A stretch of 5,284 nucleotides of DNA. Source: JAQVWU01 sp964628455 (lineage in GTDB: Bacteria; Bacillota; Clostridia; Oscillospirales; CAG-272). Both the position numbers and the translations under genes were made by a program. A model generated the notes under the pieces. That model was not told where the DNA came from. It did no database searches and worked only from the letters and a program-made list of their open reading frames with translations. This document shows positions 1 to 5,284 of this stretch, one piece after another. The DNA lies in NCBI GenBank assembly GCA_964628455.1, contig CAZVPD010000213.1:1-5284 (forward strand), in the 5' to 3' direction. Positions within the stretch are counted from its first letter, which is position 1, and each line of letters begins with the position of its first letter.

Positions 1-62
1 AAAATCGGGGAAACGGGCCGTACGCGGATATCAGTCTGAAATTATGCGGATTATACTTACCT

Positions 63-91
63 ATTTTATATTAAAAGTCCGGGTTAGTCAA
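63..91 (-). promoter_or_regulatory. Possible divergent promoter (reads leftward)
   Basis: On the - strand a TTGACT -35 box (91-86) is followed by a 17-base spacer and a TAAAAT -10 box (68-63). Each hexamer matches the sigma-A consensus at five of six positions. Transcription would start near 56 and run off the left edge, so the target gene cannot be seen. No gene is visible in 1-60 on either strand, which fits a 5' leader there. A second TATAAT on the same strand (55-50) has no -35 box at a workable distance. The call is from motifs only. Confidence 0.4.
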
Positions 92-110
92 CGGCGGCAT
101 GCTTTTTGAC

Positions 111-139
111 TTGCTAATTTTATGTGAACATGCTATACT
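111..139 (+). promoter_or_regulatory. Promoter of the nucleoside hydrolase / DUF362 operon
   Basis: A TTGCTA -35 box (111-116) and a TATACT -10 box (134-139) are 17 bases apart, and TGC at 131-133 gives an extended -10 (TGnTATACT). The expected start is near 146, leaving a leader of about 47 bases before the ATG at 193. A better -35 hexamer, TTGACT at 106-111, lies 22 bases from the -10 and is probably too far away to serve. The leader contains inverted repeats and a ribosome site (CGGAG, 183-187). Confidence 0.65.
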
Positions 140-148
140 ATTAAAAAT

Positions 149-180
149 CCGAAAAATGAAAAATTCATCGTTTCGGTGAA
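149..180 (+). promoter_or_regulatory. Overlapping inverted repeats in the hydrolase leader
   Basis: Two foldings share the same bases. In the first, CCGAAA (149-154) pairs with TTTCGG (171-176) and encloses ATGAA/TTCAT (156-160 with 164-168). In the second, TTCATCG (164-170) pairs with CGGTGAA (174-180) around a TTT loop, with one T·G pair. They cannot both form. They lie between the predicted transcription start and the ribosome site, so they may be an operator or a translation-controlling leader fold. Function is inferred, the pairing is directly visible. Confidence 0.35.
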
Positions 181-192
181 TACGGAGAATTT

Positions 193-1092
193 ATGAAAAA
201 AATCATTTTCGATACCGATCTCGGCGGGGACTGCGACGACGTGATGGCGCTGGACCTGCTTCTGGCTTGTGAAAAAACAGGCGAATGCCGCCTGACCGGG
301 GTGACTTATTCGGCGGATGCCCGGCGGGCCGTCGAGTGCATACACAGCATCCTGCGCCGGTACGGACGCGGCTGCGTACCGATCGGACGCGCCCCGATCG
401 AAGCCGGTATAAAGCCCGTCTCGGACAATTACGCGACGCAGGTCGCCGAAGCGTTTCCGGGCGGTATGAAATACGAGGAAGCGGACGACGCGGTACGGCT
501 GCTCAGGAAGCTTCTGGCGTCGGGAGATCCGTCCGTTCTTTGCGTGACCGGATTTCTGACCAATGTCGCAGCCCTTCTCGCTTCCCCGCCCGACGACATC
601 TCGCCGCTCGAAGGAAGAGAACTTGCGGCAAAGCAGCTTTCCGAACTGGTGATCATGGGCTGCAGTTTCGGTCCAGGCGGAAAAGCCGGCTCTTTTGCCG
701 AATGGAACATCCAATGCGATATTAATGCAGCCCGGCAGACCGTATCCCTCTGCCCCGCGCCCATCGTTATCTGCCCTTTCGAAGTGGGTCTTGACATGAT
801 AACCGGCGCCGCCATGACGGCAAAAGGAGGCAGAACGTCGCCGGATTCGCTTTCTTATATCGTTCACGGGAGCGCCGGCGGCCGGCATTCCTGGGATCCC
901 GCGACCGCGCTTTACGCGGTTCGGGGCGCAGGCCGTCTTTTTACTCTTTCGGACCCCGGGATATGTGTCATCGCCGAAGACGGCATTTCGTCTTTCACCC
1001 GGTCTCCCGGCGGCCGTCACCGCTATCTGGAATGCGCTGTCCCCAAAGCGGACATCGCAGCCGAAATCGACCGGACCGTCGCGGTGCTGTAA
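193..1092 (+). CDS. Nucleoside hydrolase (inosine-uridine preferring, IUNH family)
   Basis: The 299-residue protein should hydrolyse the N-glycosidic bond of ribonucleosides to ribose plus free base in the cytoplasm, a nucleoside salvage step. The N-terminus carries the family calcium/ribose-binding signature DTDLGGDCDD (residues 7-16). Other family landmarks are GFLTN (120-124, usually GPLTN), the ribose-contacting block EWNIQCDINAA (170-180), and HSWDPATALYAV (232-243), whose Asp235 matches the late catalytic-site Asp. There is no signal peptide, and the length is normal for the family (about 300-320). The ATG at 193 has CGGAG at 183-187 and puts the DTD motif at the expected place. It is first gene of a two-gene operon, with four bases between its stop and the next ATG. 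Base preference cannot be read from sequence; a non-nucleoside N-riboside substrate is possible because many family members are uncharacterised. Confidence 0.93.
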   Translation: MKKIIFDTDLGGDCDDVMALDLLLACEKTGECRLTGVTYSADARRAVECIHSILRRYGRGCVPIGRAPIEAGIKPVSDNYATQVAEAFPGGMKYEEADDAVRLLRKLLASGDPSVLCVTGFLTNVAALLASPPDDISPLEGRELAAKQLSELVIMGCSFGPGGKAGSFAEWNIQCDINAARQTVSLCPAPIVICPFEVGLDMITGAAMTAKGGRTSPDSLSYIVHGSAGGRHSWDPATALYAVRGAGRLFTLSDPGICVIAEDGISSFTRSPGGRHRYLECAVPKADIAAEIDRTVAVL

Positions 1093-1096
1093 ATCT

Positions 1097-2239
1097 ATGA
1101 CGCCTGTTTGTGCAAAAGTCGCAGTCAGCCGGTGCGGCGGTTATGACATCGCCGAAATCGGAAAAGTCATAGCCGCCCAATTCGAATCGCTGGGTGCCGG
1201 AAAGGAATTTTTCTCCGACAAAAAAGTCGTGCTCAAGCCCAACCTCGTGATTCCCGCTTCACCGGACAAATGCATCACGACCCATCCCGTGATCGTCGAA
1301 GCGGCAGCCCGCTATGTCACGGAAGCCGGGGGCAGCGCCCTTATCGCCGAAAGCCCGGGCGGACCCTACACCGAGGCGCTGCTCGGTCTGAGCTACAGGG
1401 TTTCGGGTATCACAGCCGCGGCGGAAAGGTCCGGCGCGCAGCTCAACACCGACACTTCTTTCGGTTCTTTTTACGCCCCCGAAGCGGTCACCTCGCATTA
1501 TTTCGACGTGATCACACCCATACTCGAAGCCGACATCATCATCAATCTCCCGAAATTAAAAACCCATACCCTGACCATGCTTTCGGCTGCGGCAAAAAAT
1601 CTGTTCGGAGTCGTTCCCGGTGTCAACAAACTGCAGACACACGCGCGCTATAAAAATCAGGACGTCTTTCAGTCGGCGCTGGTCGACCTCGCATCCGCCC
1701 TCTGCGCCTCCAAAACCGTCCTTTCCGTTGTCGACGCAATTGACGCCATGGAGGGGAACGGCCCTTCCGGCGGGAATCCGAAACACGCCGGCTGCATCGT
1801 CTCCGGATTCAATCCTTTCACCGTCGACCTTGTATGCGCCGAAATGACCGGTATATCCGGTGAGGTGAAAATGCTCGGATACGCGGCCGAACGCGGTCTT
1901 TGTCCGCGCTCCGTTGATTCGGTCGAAATAACCGGAGACGGCACCGGCCTATTCAAGGTGCCCGGTTTCGCAAAGCCCGACACGCGCCGCGGTAAAAAGC
2001 TCGAATCCCTGCCCCGGTTTTTGTCCCCCCGCCCTGCCGTAAACCGCGAAAAATGCATAGGCTGCGGCGTGTGCCATGAAAGCTGTCCCGAAAAAACCAT
2101 CGTCATGAAAAAAGCCGGAGGCATGAAAAAAGCACAGATCAGAGACAAGGCCTGCATACGCTGCTTCTGCTGTCAGGAGCTTTGTCCCGCAAAAGCGATA
2201 CGCATAAAAAAACATTTTATATTCAGACTGATAAAATAA
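1097..2239 (+). CDS. DUF362 protein with C-terminal double [4Fe-4S] ferredoxin domain
   Basis: The 380-residue cytoplasmic protein consists of a DUF362 domain (about 5-285) joined to a bacterial ferredoxin-type domain (about 313-372). DUF362 hallmarks are VVLKPNLV (44-51), TTHP (61-64), NLPKLKTH (150-157) followed by AAKNLFGVVPG (165-175), and DAMEGNGPSGG (216-226). The tail has two complete CxxCxxCxxxCP motifs, Cys320/323/326/330 and Cys353/356/359/363, with an extra Cys358, and should hold two [4Fe-4S] clusters. This implies electron transfer in an anaerobe, but the reaction of this family is not established and I assign none. The start at 1097 is chosen because the frame upstream (from 965) lies wholly inside the hydrolase gene. 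There is no clear ribosome site, so translation is probably coupled to the hydrolase stop at 1092. The basic end (KKHFIFRLIK) is unusual but in frame and intact. Confidence 0.9.
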   Translation: MTPVCAKVAVSRCGGYDIAEIGKVIAAQFESLGAGKEFFSDKKVVLKPNLVIPASPDKCITTHPVIVEAAARYVTEAGGSALIAESPGGPYTEALLGLSYRVSGITAAAERSGAQLNTDTSFGSFYAPEAVTSHYFDVITPILEADIIINLPKLKTHTLTMLSAAAKNLFGVVPGVNKLQTHARYKNQDVFQSALVDLASALCASKTVLSVVDAIDAMEGNGPSGGNPKHAGCIVSGFNPFTVDLVCAEMTGISGEVKMLGYAAERGLCPRSVDSVEITGDGTGLFKVPGFAKPDTRRGKKLESLPRFLSPRPAVNREKCIGCGVCHESCPEKTIVMKKAGGMKKAQIRDKACIRCFCCQELCPAKAIRIKKHFIFRLIK

Positions 2240-2323
2240 AACCGCCGCAGAGCTTTGATCATGTACGGATCCGTATTTTCCGGAACGACAGAATCATCCT
2301 TCCTCCGCATCGGCCCGACAGCG

Positions 2324-2348
2324 AGAAAAAAGACATTCGTTTTTTTCT
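2324..2348 (+). terminator. Weak A/T-rich hairpin after the DUF362 gene
   Basis: AGAAAAAAG (2324-2332) can pair with TTTTTTTCT (2340-2348) across a seven-base loop, 84 bases after the DUF362 stop. It is the only stem near a T-run between this gene and the next promoter. However, the T-run is the 3' arm itself and the stem has a single G-C pair, so it is a poor Rho-independent terminator. The upstream operon may instead end by Rho or by this weak site. Confidence 0.2.
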
Positions 2349-2399
2349 AATAAACGACATAAAACATATACAATACGTTAACTTTTACTATTTTTGCTC

Positions 2400-2428
2400 T
2401 TGCAAAAAGAAAAAAAACGTAGTATAAT
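2400..2428 (+). promoter_or_regulatory. Promoter of the Liv-type transporter operon
   Basis: A TTGCAA -35 box (2400-2405) and a perfect TATAAT -10 box (2423-2428) are separated by 17 bases in A-rich DNA. Transcription should start near 2435, giving a leader of about 80 bases before the ATG at 2514. This is the best promoter in the window and makes the transporter a unit separate from the hydrolase operon. I see no known riboswitch fold or T-box element in the leader; there is only a small imperfect stem around 2456-2477. Confidence 0.75.
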
Positions 2429-2499
2429 GGATAGGTGAAATTTTACGGCGCGTTTGATTATCGGCTGCCGCGAATCCCAATTATTTCATACAAAATATA

Positions 2500-2506
2500 A
2501 AAGGAG
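2500..2506 (+). promoter_or_regulatory. Ribosome binding site of the binding-protein gene
   Basis: AAAGGAG lies seven bases before the ATG at 2514, ideal spacing. It decides the start: translation from the ATG at 2514 yields a proper lipoprotein signal, whereas the in-frame TTG at 2454 would put about 20 irrelevant residues ahead of it. Confidence 0.85.
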
Positions 2507-2513
2507 AAATTTT

Positions 2514-3710
2514 ATGAAAAAGCTGCTCTCTTTACTGCTTGTTTTCACCTTTTTATGCATTCCGCTTGCGGGCTGCGGCGGCGGCGGAAACCAGGTCACA
2601 CTTGCGGAAGGCAATGTGATTAAAATCGGCGTCTTCGAACCCACCACCGGTGAAAACGGCGGCGGCGGTTTCCAGGAGGTTCTCGGCATCCGCTATGCGA
2701 ACCAGGTATATCCCACCGTCGAACTCAACGGCGTGACCTATACGATCGAACTTGTCGAAGTCGACAACAAAAGCGACAAAGCCGAAGCTCCCACCGCTGC
2801 CCAGAGCCTTATTTCAAGCGGCGTGATCGCGGTGATCGGTTCCTACGGTTCGGGCGTATCCATTGCGGCAGGCGAAATTTTCGCCGATGCGAAAGTCCCG
2901 GCGGTAGGCGCATCCTGCACCAATCCCCAGGTGACCCAGGGCAACGACTTCTACTTCAGAGTGTGCTTCCTCGATCCCTTCCAGGGAACGGTCATGGCCA
3001 ACTACGCATTCCAGAACGGCGCTAAAACAGCAGCCGTCATCACCCAGCTGGGCGACGACTATTCATCCGGTCTCGGTTCTTTCTTTACGGACGCTTTCAA
3101 GAAACTCGCCGGCGACACCGCGGTCGTTTCTCAGGAACAGTTCCAGACCGACCAGACAGACTTCAAGGCTATTTTGACGAACATCAAAGGGACGAATCCC
3201 GACGTCATATTTGCTCCCTCTTCGATCGCTACCGCGCCGCTGATCATCAAACAGGCGCGCGAACTCGGCATCACCTGTCCCATCATGGGCGGTGACACAT
3301 GGGAAAATGCGACCATTATCGAAAACGCAGGCGCCGATGCCGAAGGCATCGTGCTCTCGACTTTCTTCGACGATGCGGATCCGGCTACCGCCGAAGCCGA
3401 AAAATTCATCGCCGGCTTTAAAGAGTACCTCGCGGCCAACAATCAGGACACCATCATTCCGGCTGTTTCCGCCCTCGGTTACGACGCTTATCTCGTCCTT
3501 ATCGACACGCTGAAGAGAGCGGCCGCTGCAGGCGCGACCGAACTGACATCGGTCGACGTGCGTGACGCGCTGAAGGGAACCAGCATCGAAGGCGTGACCG
3601 GCGCCATCACGTTTGACGAAAACGGGGATGCCGTGAAGAATATGGCGTTCATCAAGACGGTAAAAGACGGGGCTTTCTCCTTCCTGAAAACAGTTACAAT
3701 CTCCGGATAA
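2514..3710 (+). CDS. ABC transporter substrate-binding lipoprotein, LivJ/LivK type
   Basis: The 398-residue protein is the extracellular ligand-binding subunit of a branched-chain-amino-acid-type (HAAT) ABC importer. Residues 1-20 form a lipoprotein signal peptide (KK, a hydrophobic run, then lipobox LAGC). Cys21 is the predicted lipidated residue, followed by a Gly-rich linker, so the protein is tethered to the outer face of the membrane. The rest is a Peripla_BP_6 fold: IKIGVFEPTTG (36-46) starts lobe 1, and GSYGSG (109-114) and GASCTNPQVT (132-141) match the ligand-contact loops. QFQTDQTDFKAIL (209-221) and GGDTWEN (259-265) lie in the second lobe. Asp261 sits where LivJ has its ligand-amine-binding Glu, consistent with an amino acid ligand, though which one cannot be told. 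The length is normal. It opens the transporter operon and is followed by a strong terminator, which should keep its expression above that of the permeases. Confidence 0.93.
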   Translation: MKKLLSLLLVFTFLCIPLAGCGGGGNQVTLAEGNVIKIGVFEPTTGENGGGGFQEVLGIRYANQVYPTVELNGVTYTIELVEVDNKSDKAEAPTAAQSLISSGVIAVIGSYGSGVSIAAGEIFADAKVPAVGASCTNPQVTQGNDFYFRVCFLDPFQGTVMANYAFQNGAKTAAVITQLGDDYSSGLGSFFTDAFKKLAGDTAVVSQEQFQTDQTDFKAILTNIKGTNPDVIFAPSSIATAPLIIKQARELGITCPIMGGDTWENATIIENAGADAEGIVLSTFFDDADPATAEAEKFIAGFKEYLAANNQDTIIPAVSALGYDAYLVLIDTLKRAAAAGATELTSVDVRDALKGTSIEGVTGAITFDENGDAVKNMAFIKTVKDGAFSFLKTVTISG

Positions 3711-3721
3711 TCATCCGGAGA
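3700..3721 (+). repeat. Inverted repeat across the binding-protein stop codon, within a 12-base tandem repeat
   Basis: TCTCCGGAT (3700-3708) and ATCCGGAGA (3713-3721) form a perfect nine-base-pair stem with a four-base loop; the TAA stop (3708-3710) lies across the stem-loop junction. The symmetry arises partly from a tandem duplication: TCCGGATAATCA (3702-3713) and TCCGGAGAATCA (3714-3725) differ at one base, with a decayed third copy from 3726. No T-run follows directly, so it is not itself a terminator. It may protect the upstream message from 3' decay. Confidence 0.55.
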
Positions 3722-3743
3722 ATCATACGGAGATTTTCGCCGG

Positions 3744-3776
3744 GGGGTGGGGTGACAATTCATCCCGCCCCTTTTT
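3744..3776 (+). terminator. Rho-independent terminator between binding protein and permeases
   Basis: GGGGTGGGGTGA (3744-3755) pairs along its whole length with TCATCCCGCCCC (3760-3771), with two G·T pairs, around the loop CAAT, and is followed at once by five Ts (3772-3776). It begins 33 bases after the binding-protein stop and ends 39 bases before the LivH-type start, and I see no convincing promoter between them. The downstream permeases therefore probably depend on read-through, which would give excess binding protein over membrane subunits, as is common in such operons. Confidence 0.88.
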
Positions 3777-3788
3777 ATCCGGCCGGAT
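3777..3788. repeat. 12-base perfect palindrome ATCCGGCCGGAT
   Basis: The palindrome begins at the base after the terminator T-run and sits 27 bases before the permease start. It repeats the ATCCGG/CCGGAT words found at the binding-protein stop (3703-3718). It may be a protein-binding site, an alternative pairing partner for those upstream copies, or chance in GC-rich DNA. Confidence 0.3.
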
Positions 3789-3803
3789 CATATGCCGTTT
3801 CAC

Positions 3804-3810
3804 AAAGGGG
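3804..3810 (+). promoter_or_regulatory. Ribosome binding site of the LivH-type permease
   Basis: AAAGGGG lies five bases before the ATG at 3816. An in-frame ATG at 3792 has only GC-rich palindromic DNA before it and would add eight polar residues not typical of LivH, so 3816 is preferred. Confidence 0.65.
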
Positions 3811-3815
3811 TACTT

Positions 3816-4697
3816 ATGAGTTTGTCCGCATTTTTACAGCACAGCCTTACCGGAATATCACTCGGCGGCGCATACGCGCTGATCGCCATCGGCTATACGA
3901 TGGTTTACGGCATTCTGCGCCTGATCAATTTCGCGCACGGCGAAATTTTTATGATGGCCGGATATTTCATGATTTTCGCCATGGCGAGTATGCCGTGGTA
4001 CGCGGCTATACCCGTCGTGCTGACCGCGACGGTCGCGCTCGGCGTTCTGATCGAACGGGCTGCGTATAAACCGCTTCGCAGCGCTCCGCGGATGTCGATC
4101 ATGATTTCCGCAATCGGCGTCTCGTACCTGCTTCAGAATCTTTCGACCTATATTTTCACGGCGCTTCCCCGGGGCTATCCGGAAATTGCTTTTCTCAAAA
4201 AGACTTTTCAGATCGGACCGCTTTCCGCTTCACTCGTCACTTTCATCACGCCCGTACTCACGGTCATTCTGGTCGTCCTGCTCGTACTGCTTATCGGCCA
4301 TACCAAAATAGGCATGGCGATGCGCGCCGTGTCGAAAGATTTCGAGACGTCCCAGCTCATGGGGATAAAGATCAATAATATCATCACTTTTACCTTTGTC
4401 ATCGGTTCTCTGCTTGCCGCCGTCGGCTCAGTCCTTTATTTTACCGACCGGATGTCCGTAACGCCTTTTTCCGGTTCGCTTCCCGGCCTGAAATGTTTTG
4501 TCGCGGCGGTCATCGGGGGCATCGGCTCCATTCCCGGAGCCGTGATCGGCGGATTTATTCTGGGCATGGGCGAAACGTTTCTCGTCGCCTTCGGCTACTC
4601 CACATTCAGCAACGCCTTCACGTTTATTCTGCTTATTTTAATGCTTCTTGTCCGTCCGACCGGTCTTTTCGGCGAGAAAAACACGGACAAGGTATAA
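3816..4697 (+). CDS. livH: Branched-chain amino acid ABC transporter permease, LivH type
   Basis: The 293-residue protein is an integral membrane permease, one half of the LivH/LivM channel of a HAAT importer, acting with the binding lipoprotein upstream and ATPases expected downstream. The sequence is a run of about eight hydrophobic segments with the usual landmarks. GGAYALIAIGYTMVYGILRL (17-36) leads into INFAHGE (37-43), the classic LivH block. MRAVSKDFETSQLMGI (169-184) is the cytoplasmic loop, with the family Arg-Ala-Val and Leu-Met-Gly-Ile features. VAAVIGGIGSIPGAVIGG (229-246) is the ATPase-coupling signature, and RPTGLFGEK (280-288) is the standard end. Length matches the family (about 290). 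The next gene begins four bases after the TAA at 4695-4697, so the permeases are translationally linked. Substrate specificity cannot be taken from the permease. Confidence 0.95.
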   Translation: MSLSAFLQHSLTGISLGGAYALIAIGYTMVYGILRLINFAHGEIFMMAGYFMIFAMASMPWYAAIPVVLTATVALGVLIERAAYKPLRSAPRMSIMISAIGVSYLLQNLSTYIFTALPRGYPEIAFLKKTFQIGPLSASLVTFITPVLTVILVVLLVLLIGHTKIGMAMRAVSKDFETSQLMGIKINNIITFTFVIGSLLAAVGSVLYFTDRMSVTPFSGSLPGLKCFVAAVIGGIGSIPGAVIGGFILGMGETFLVAFGYSTFSNAFTFILLILMLLVRPTGLFGEKNTDKV

Positions 4698-4701
4698 GGA
4701 T

Positions 4702-5284
4702 ATGATGAAAACCAAAGATCTGAAATTATCGGACAGAACCAAAAAAATCTGTACCGCGGTCCTGGCCGCGTCCGCCGTTTTGTTTCTGGTTTTTCTTGAG
4801 ATCAACCAGACNNNNNNNNNNNNNNNNTCGCCGTCGTCGCCGTATCCATGAACCTTCTCAACGGTTTCACCGGCTTGTTTTCCCTCGGCCAGGCGGGTTT
4901 TATGGCCATCGGAGCTTATACGGTCGCCATCTTTACCATACCGGCCGCGGCGCGCAGCGGCGTATACTATATAAGCGGCATCAGTCCGGTCATCGCGGGC
5001 ATTGAGATACCTTTCCCCGCTGCGCTGATCGCCGGAGGTCTGTTTGCCGCCCTGACCGCCTTTCTGATCGGAATCCCGGTCCTGCGCCTTAAAAGCGACT
5101 ATCTCGCCATAGCGACGCTCGGATTCGCCGAGATCATCCGCGCCCTTATCGCAAGCCCGCAGATGAACACGATCACAAACGGTTCCTACGGGCTCAAGAA
5201 GATACCGGCTTTCCCGACGCTTTTCGTGCCTTTCGGCATCTCCGCGCTCTGCATAACCGTGATGGTCCTTCTTTTAAAGAGCTC
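4702..5284 (+). CDS. livM: Branched-chain amino acid ABC transporter permease, LivM type (partial, broken by a gap)
   Basis: This is the second membrane permease of the importer. Before the Ns, 36 residues are readable: a charged start and one hydrophobic segment (about 16-32). After the Ns, the family frame runs from 4830 to the window end, open for 151 codons. It has AVSMNLLNGFTGLFSLGQAG, then FMAIGAY and LRLKSDYLAIATLGFAEIIR, all hallmark LivM blocks. The first part uses the frame of 4702 and the second that of 4830, which differ. The upstream frame would stop at TGA 4849-4851. The 16-N gap has therefore almost certainly the wrong length, and the gene is probably intact in the organism. 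The 3' end lies beyond the window. Either ATG, 4702 or 4705, may be used: AAGGA (4696-4700) suits 4705, and AAGG (4689-4692) suits 4702. Confidence 0.88.
4812..4827. other. Assembly gap (16 Ns) inside the LivM gene
   Basis: Sixteen undetermined bases interrupt the gene between its first hydrophobic segment and the conserved AVSMNLL block. For the two halves to be in frame the true gap must leave remainder 2 on division by 3 (for example 17, 47 or 50 bases); 16 does not. LivM relatives usually have more residues here than five or six, so the true gap is probably tens of bases longer. Confidence 0.95.

Noticed and set aside
106..139. TTGACT at 106-111 as the -35 of the hydrolase promoter
   Set aside because: It lies 22 bases from the -10 box, too far. 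TTGCTA at 111-116 gives a 17-base spacer and the -10 is extended.
145..157. PurR-type PurBox in front of the nucleoside hydrolase
   Set aside because: The bases fit the Bacillus PurBox except at one conserved C, and an inverted TTCGG lies at 172-176. But the spacing of the two half-sites does not match the known paired arrangement, so the resemblance is probably chance in A-rich DNA.
133..1020. Long open frame of 295 codons on the - strand
   Set aside because: It lies antisense to the nucleoside hydrolase, whose family motifs are clear. Its translation shows no recognisable motif and is Arg/Gly/His-rich as expected from a GC-rich antisense frame.
965..1096. Upstream extension of the DUF362 gene
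   Set aside because: It would overlap the hydrolase gene by 128 bases and add residues with no family similarity; the ATG at 1097 starts right at the normal DUF362 N-terminus.
2264..2275. Palindrome TACGGATCCGTA after the DUF362 gene, as a terminator
   Set aside because: With a minimum loop the stem is only four pairs, and only four Ts follow. It may be a site for a dimeric protein, but nothing else supports that.
2182..2427. Open frame of 81 codons
   Set aside because: It starts inside the DUF362 ferredoxin domain, has no ribosome site, and runs through the promoter region up to the -10 box. Its composition is that of translated intergenic DNA.
2454..2513. TTG start for the binding protein
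   Set aside because: It would place about 20 residues ahead of an otherwise perfect lipoprotein signal peptide, and the good ribosome site serves the ATG at 2514.
4796..5005. Short frame beginning just before the Ns and running on after them
   Set aside because: It is made by reading through undetermined bases, gives an Arg-rich protein with no motif, and is out of frame with the clear LivM sequence.

Overview
The window looks like a piece of an anaerobic, low-to-mid GC Bacillota (Clostridia-type) genome, or of a metagenome-assembled genome from one. The coding DNA is fairly GC-rich, while the gaps between genes are A/T-rich and carry near-consensus sigma-A-type promoters with purine-rich ribosome sites. 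The two-cluster ferredoxin tail on gene 2 and the lipoprotein form of the solute-binding protein fit this. Assignment below phylum level would be guesswork. All real genes read on the + strand.

Left part (1-2239): a regulatory region of about 190 bases carries a good + strand promoter (111-139) and probably a divergent - strand promoter (63-91) aimed at a gene off the left edge. The + promoter drives a nucleoside hydrolase (193-1092). Four bases after its stop comes a DUF362 protein with two C-terminal [4Fe-4S] motifs (1097-2239). The two are almost certainly co-transcribed, but why they go together is not evident from sequence.

Middle (2240-2513): an A/T-rich gap with a textbook promoter (TTGCAA, 17 bases, TATAAT) and a leader of about 80 bases. 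This is the start of a separate transcription unit.

Right part (2514-5284): a branched-chain-amino-acid-type (HAAT/Liv) ABC importer. It begins with a solute-binding lipoprotein (2514-3710). A strong Rho-independent terminator follows (3744-3776), then the LivH-type permease (3816-4697) and the LivM-type permease (4702 to the window end). LivM is interrupted by 16 Ns (4812-4827) whose length puts the two halves out of frame; this is best read as a wrongly sized assembly gap rather than a real frameshift. The ATPases (LivG and LivF types) would be expected beyond the right edge. A terminator between the binding protein and the permeases fits an operon that makes much more binding protein than membrane subunit.

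I see no mobile element, CRISPR array, RNA gene or clearly novel system. The points that deserve a second look are regulatory: the symmetric divergent promoter region, alternative hairpins in the hydrolase leader, a near-duplicate of the binding-protein translation start in its own leader, and the hairpin, terminator and palindrome cluster between binding protein and permease.
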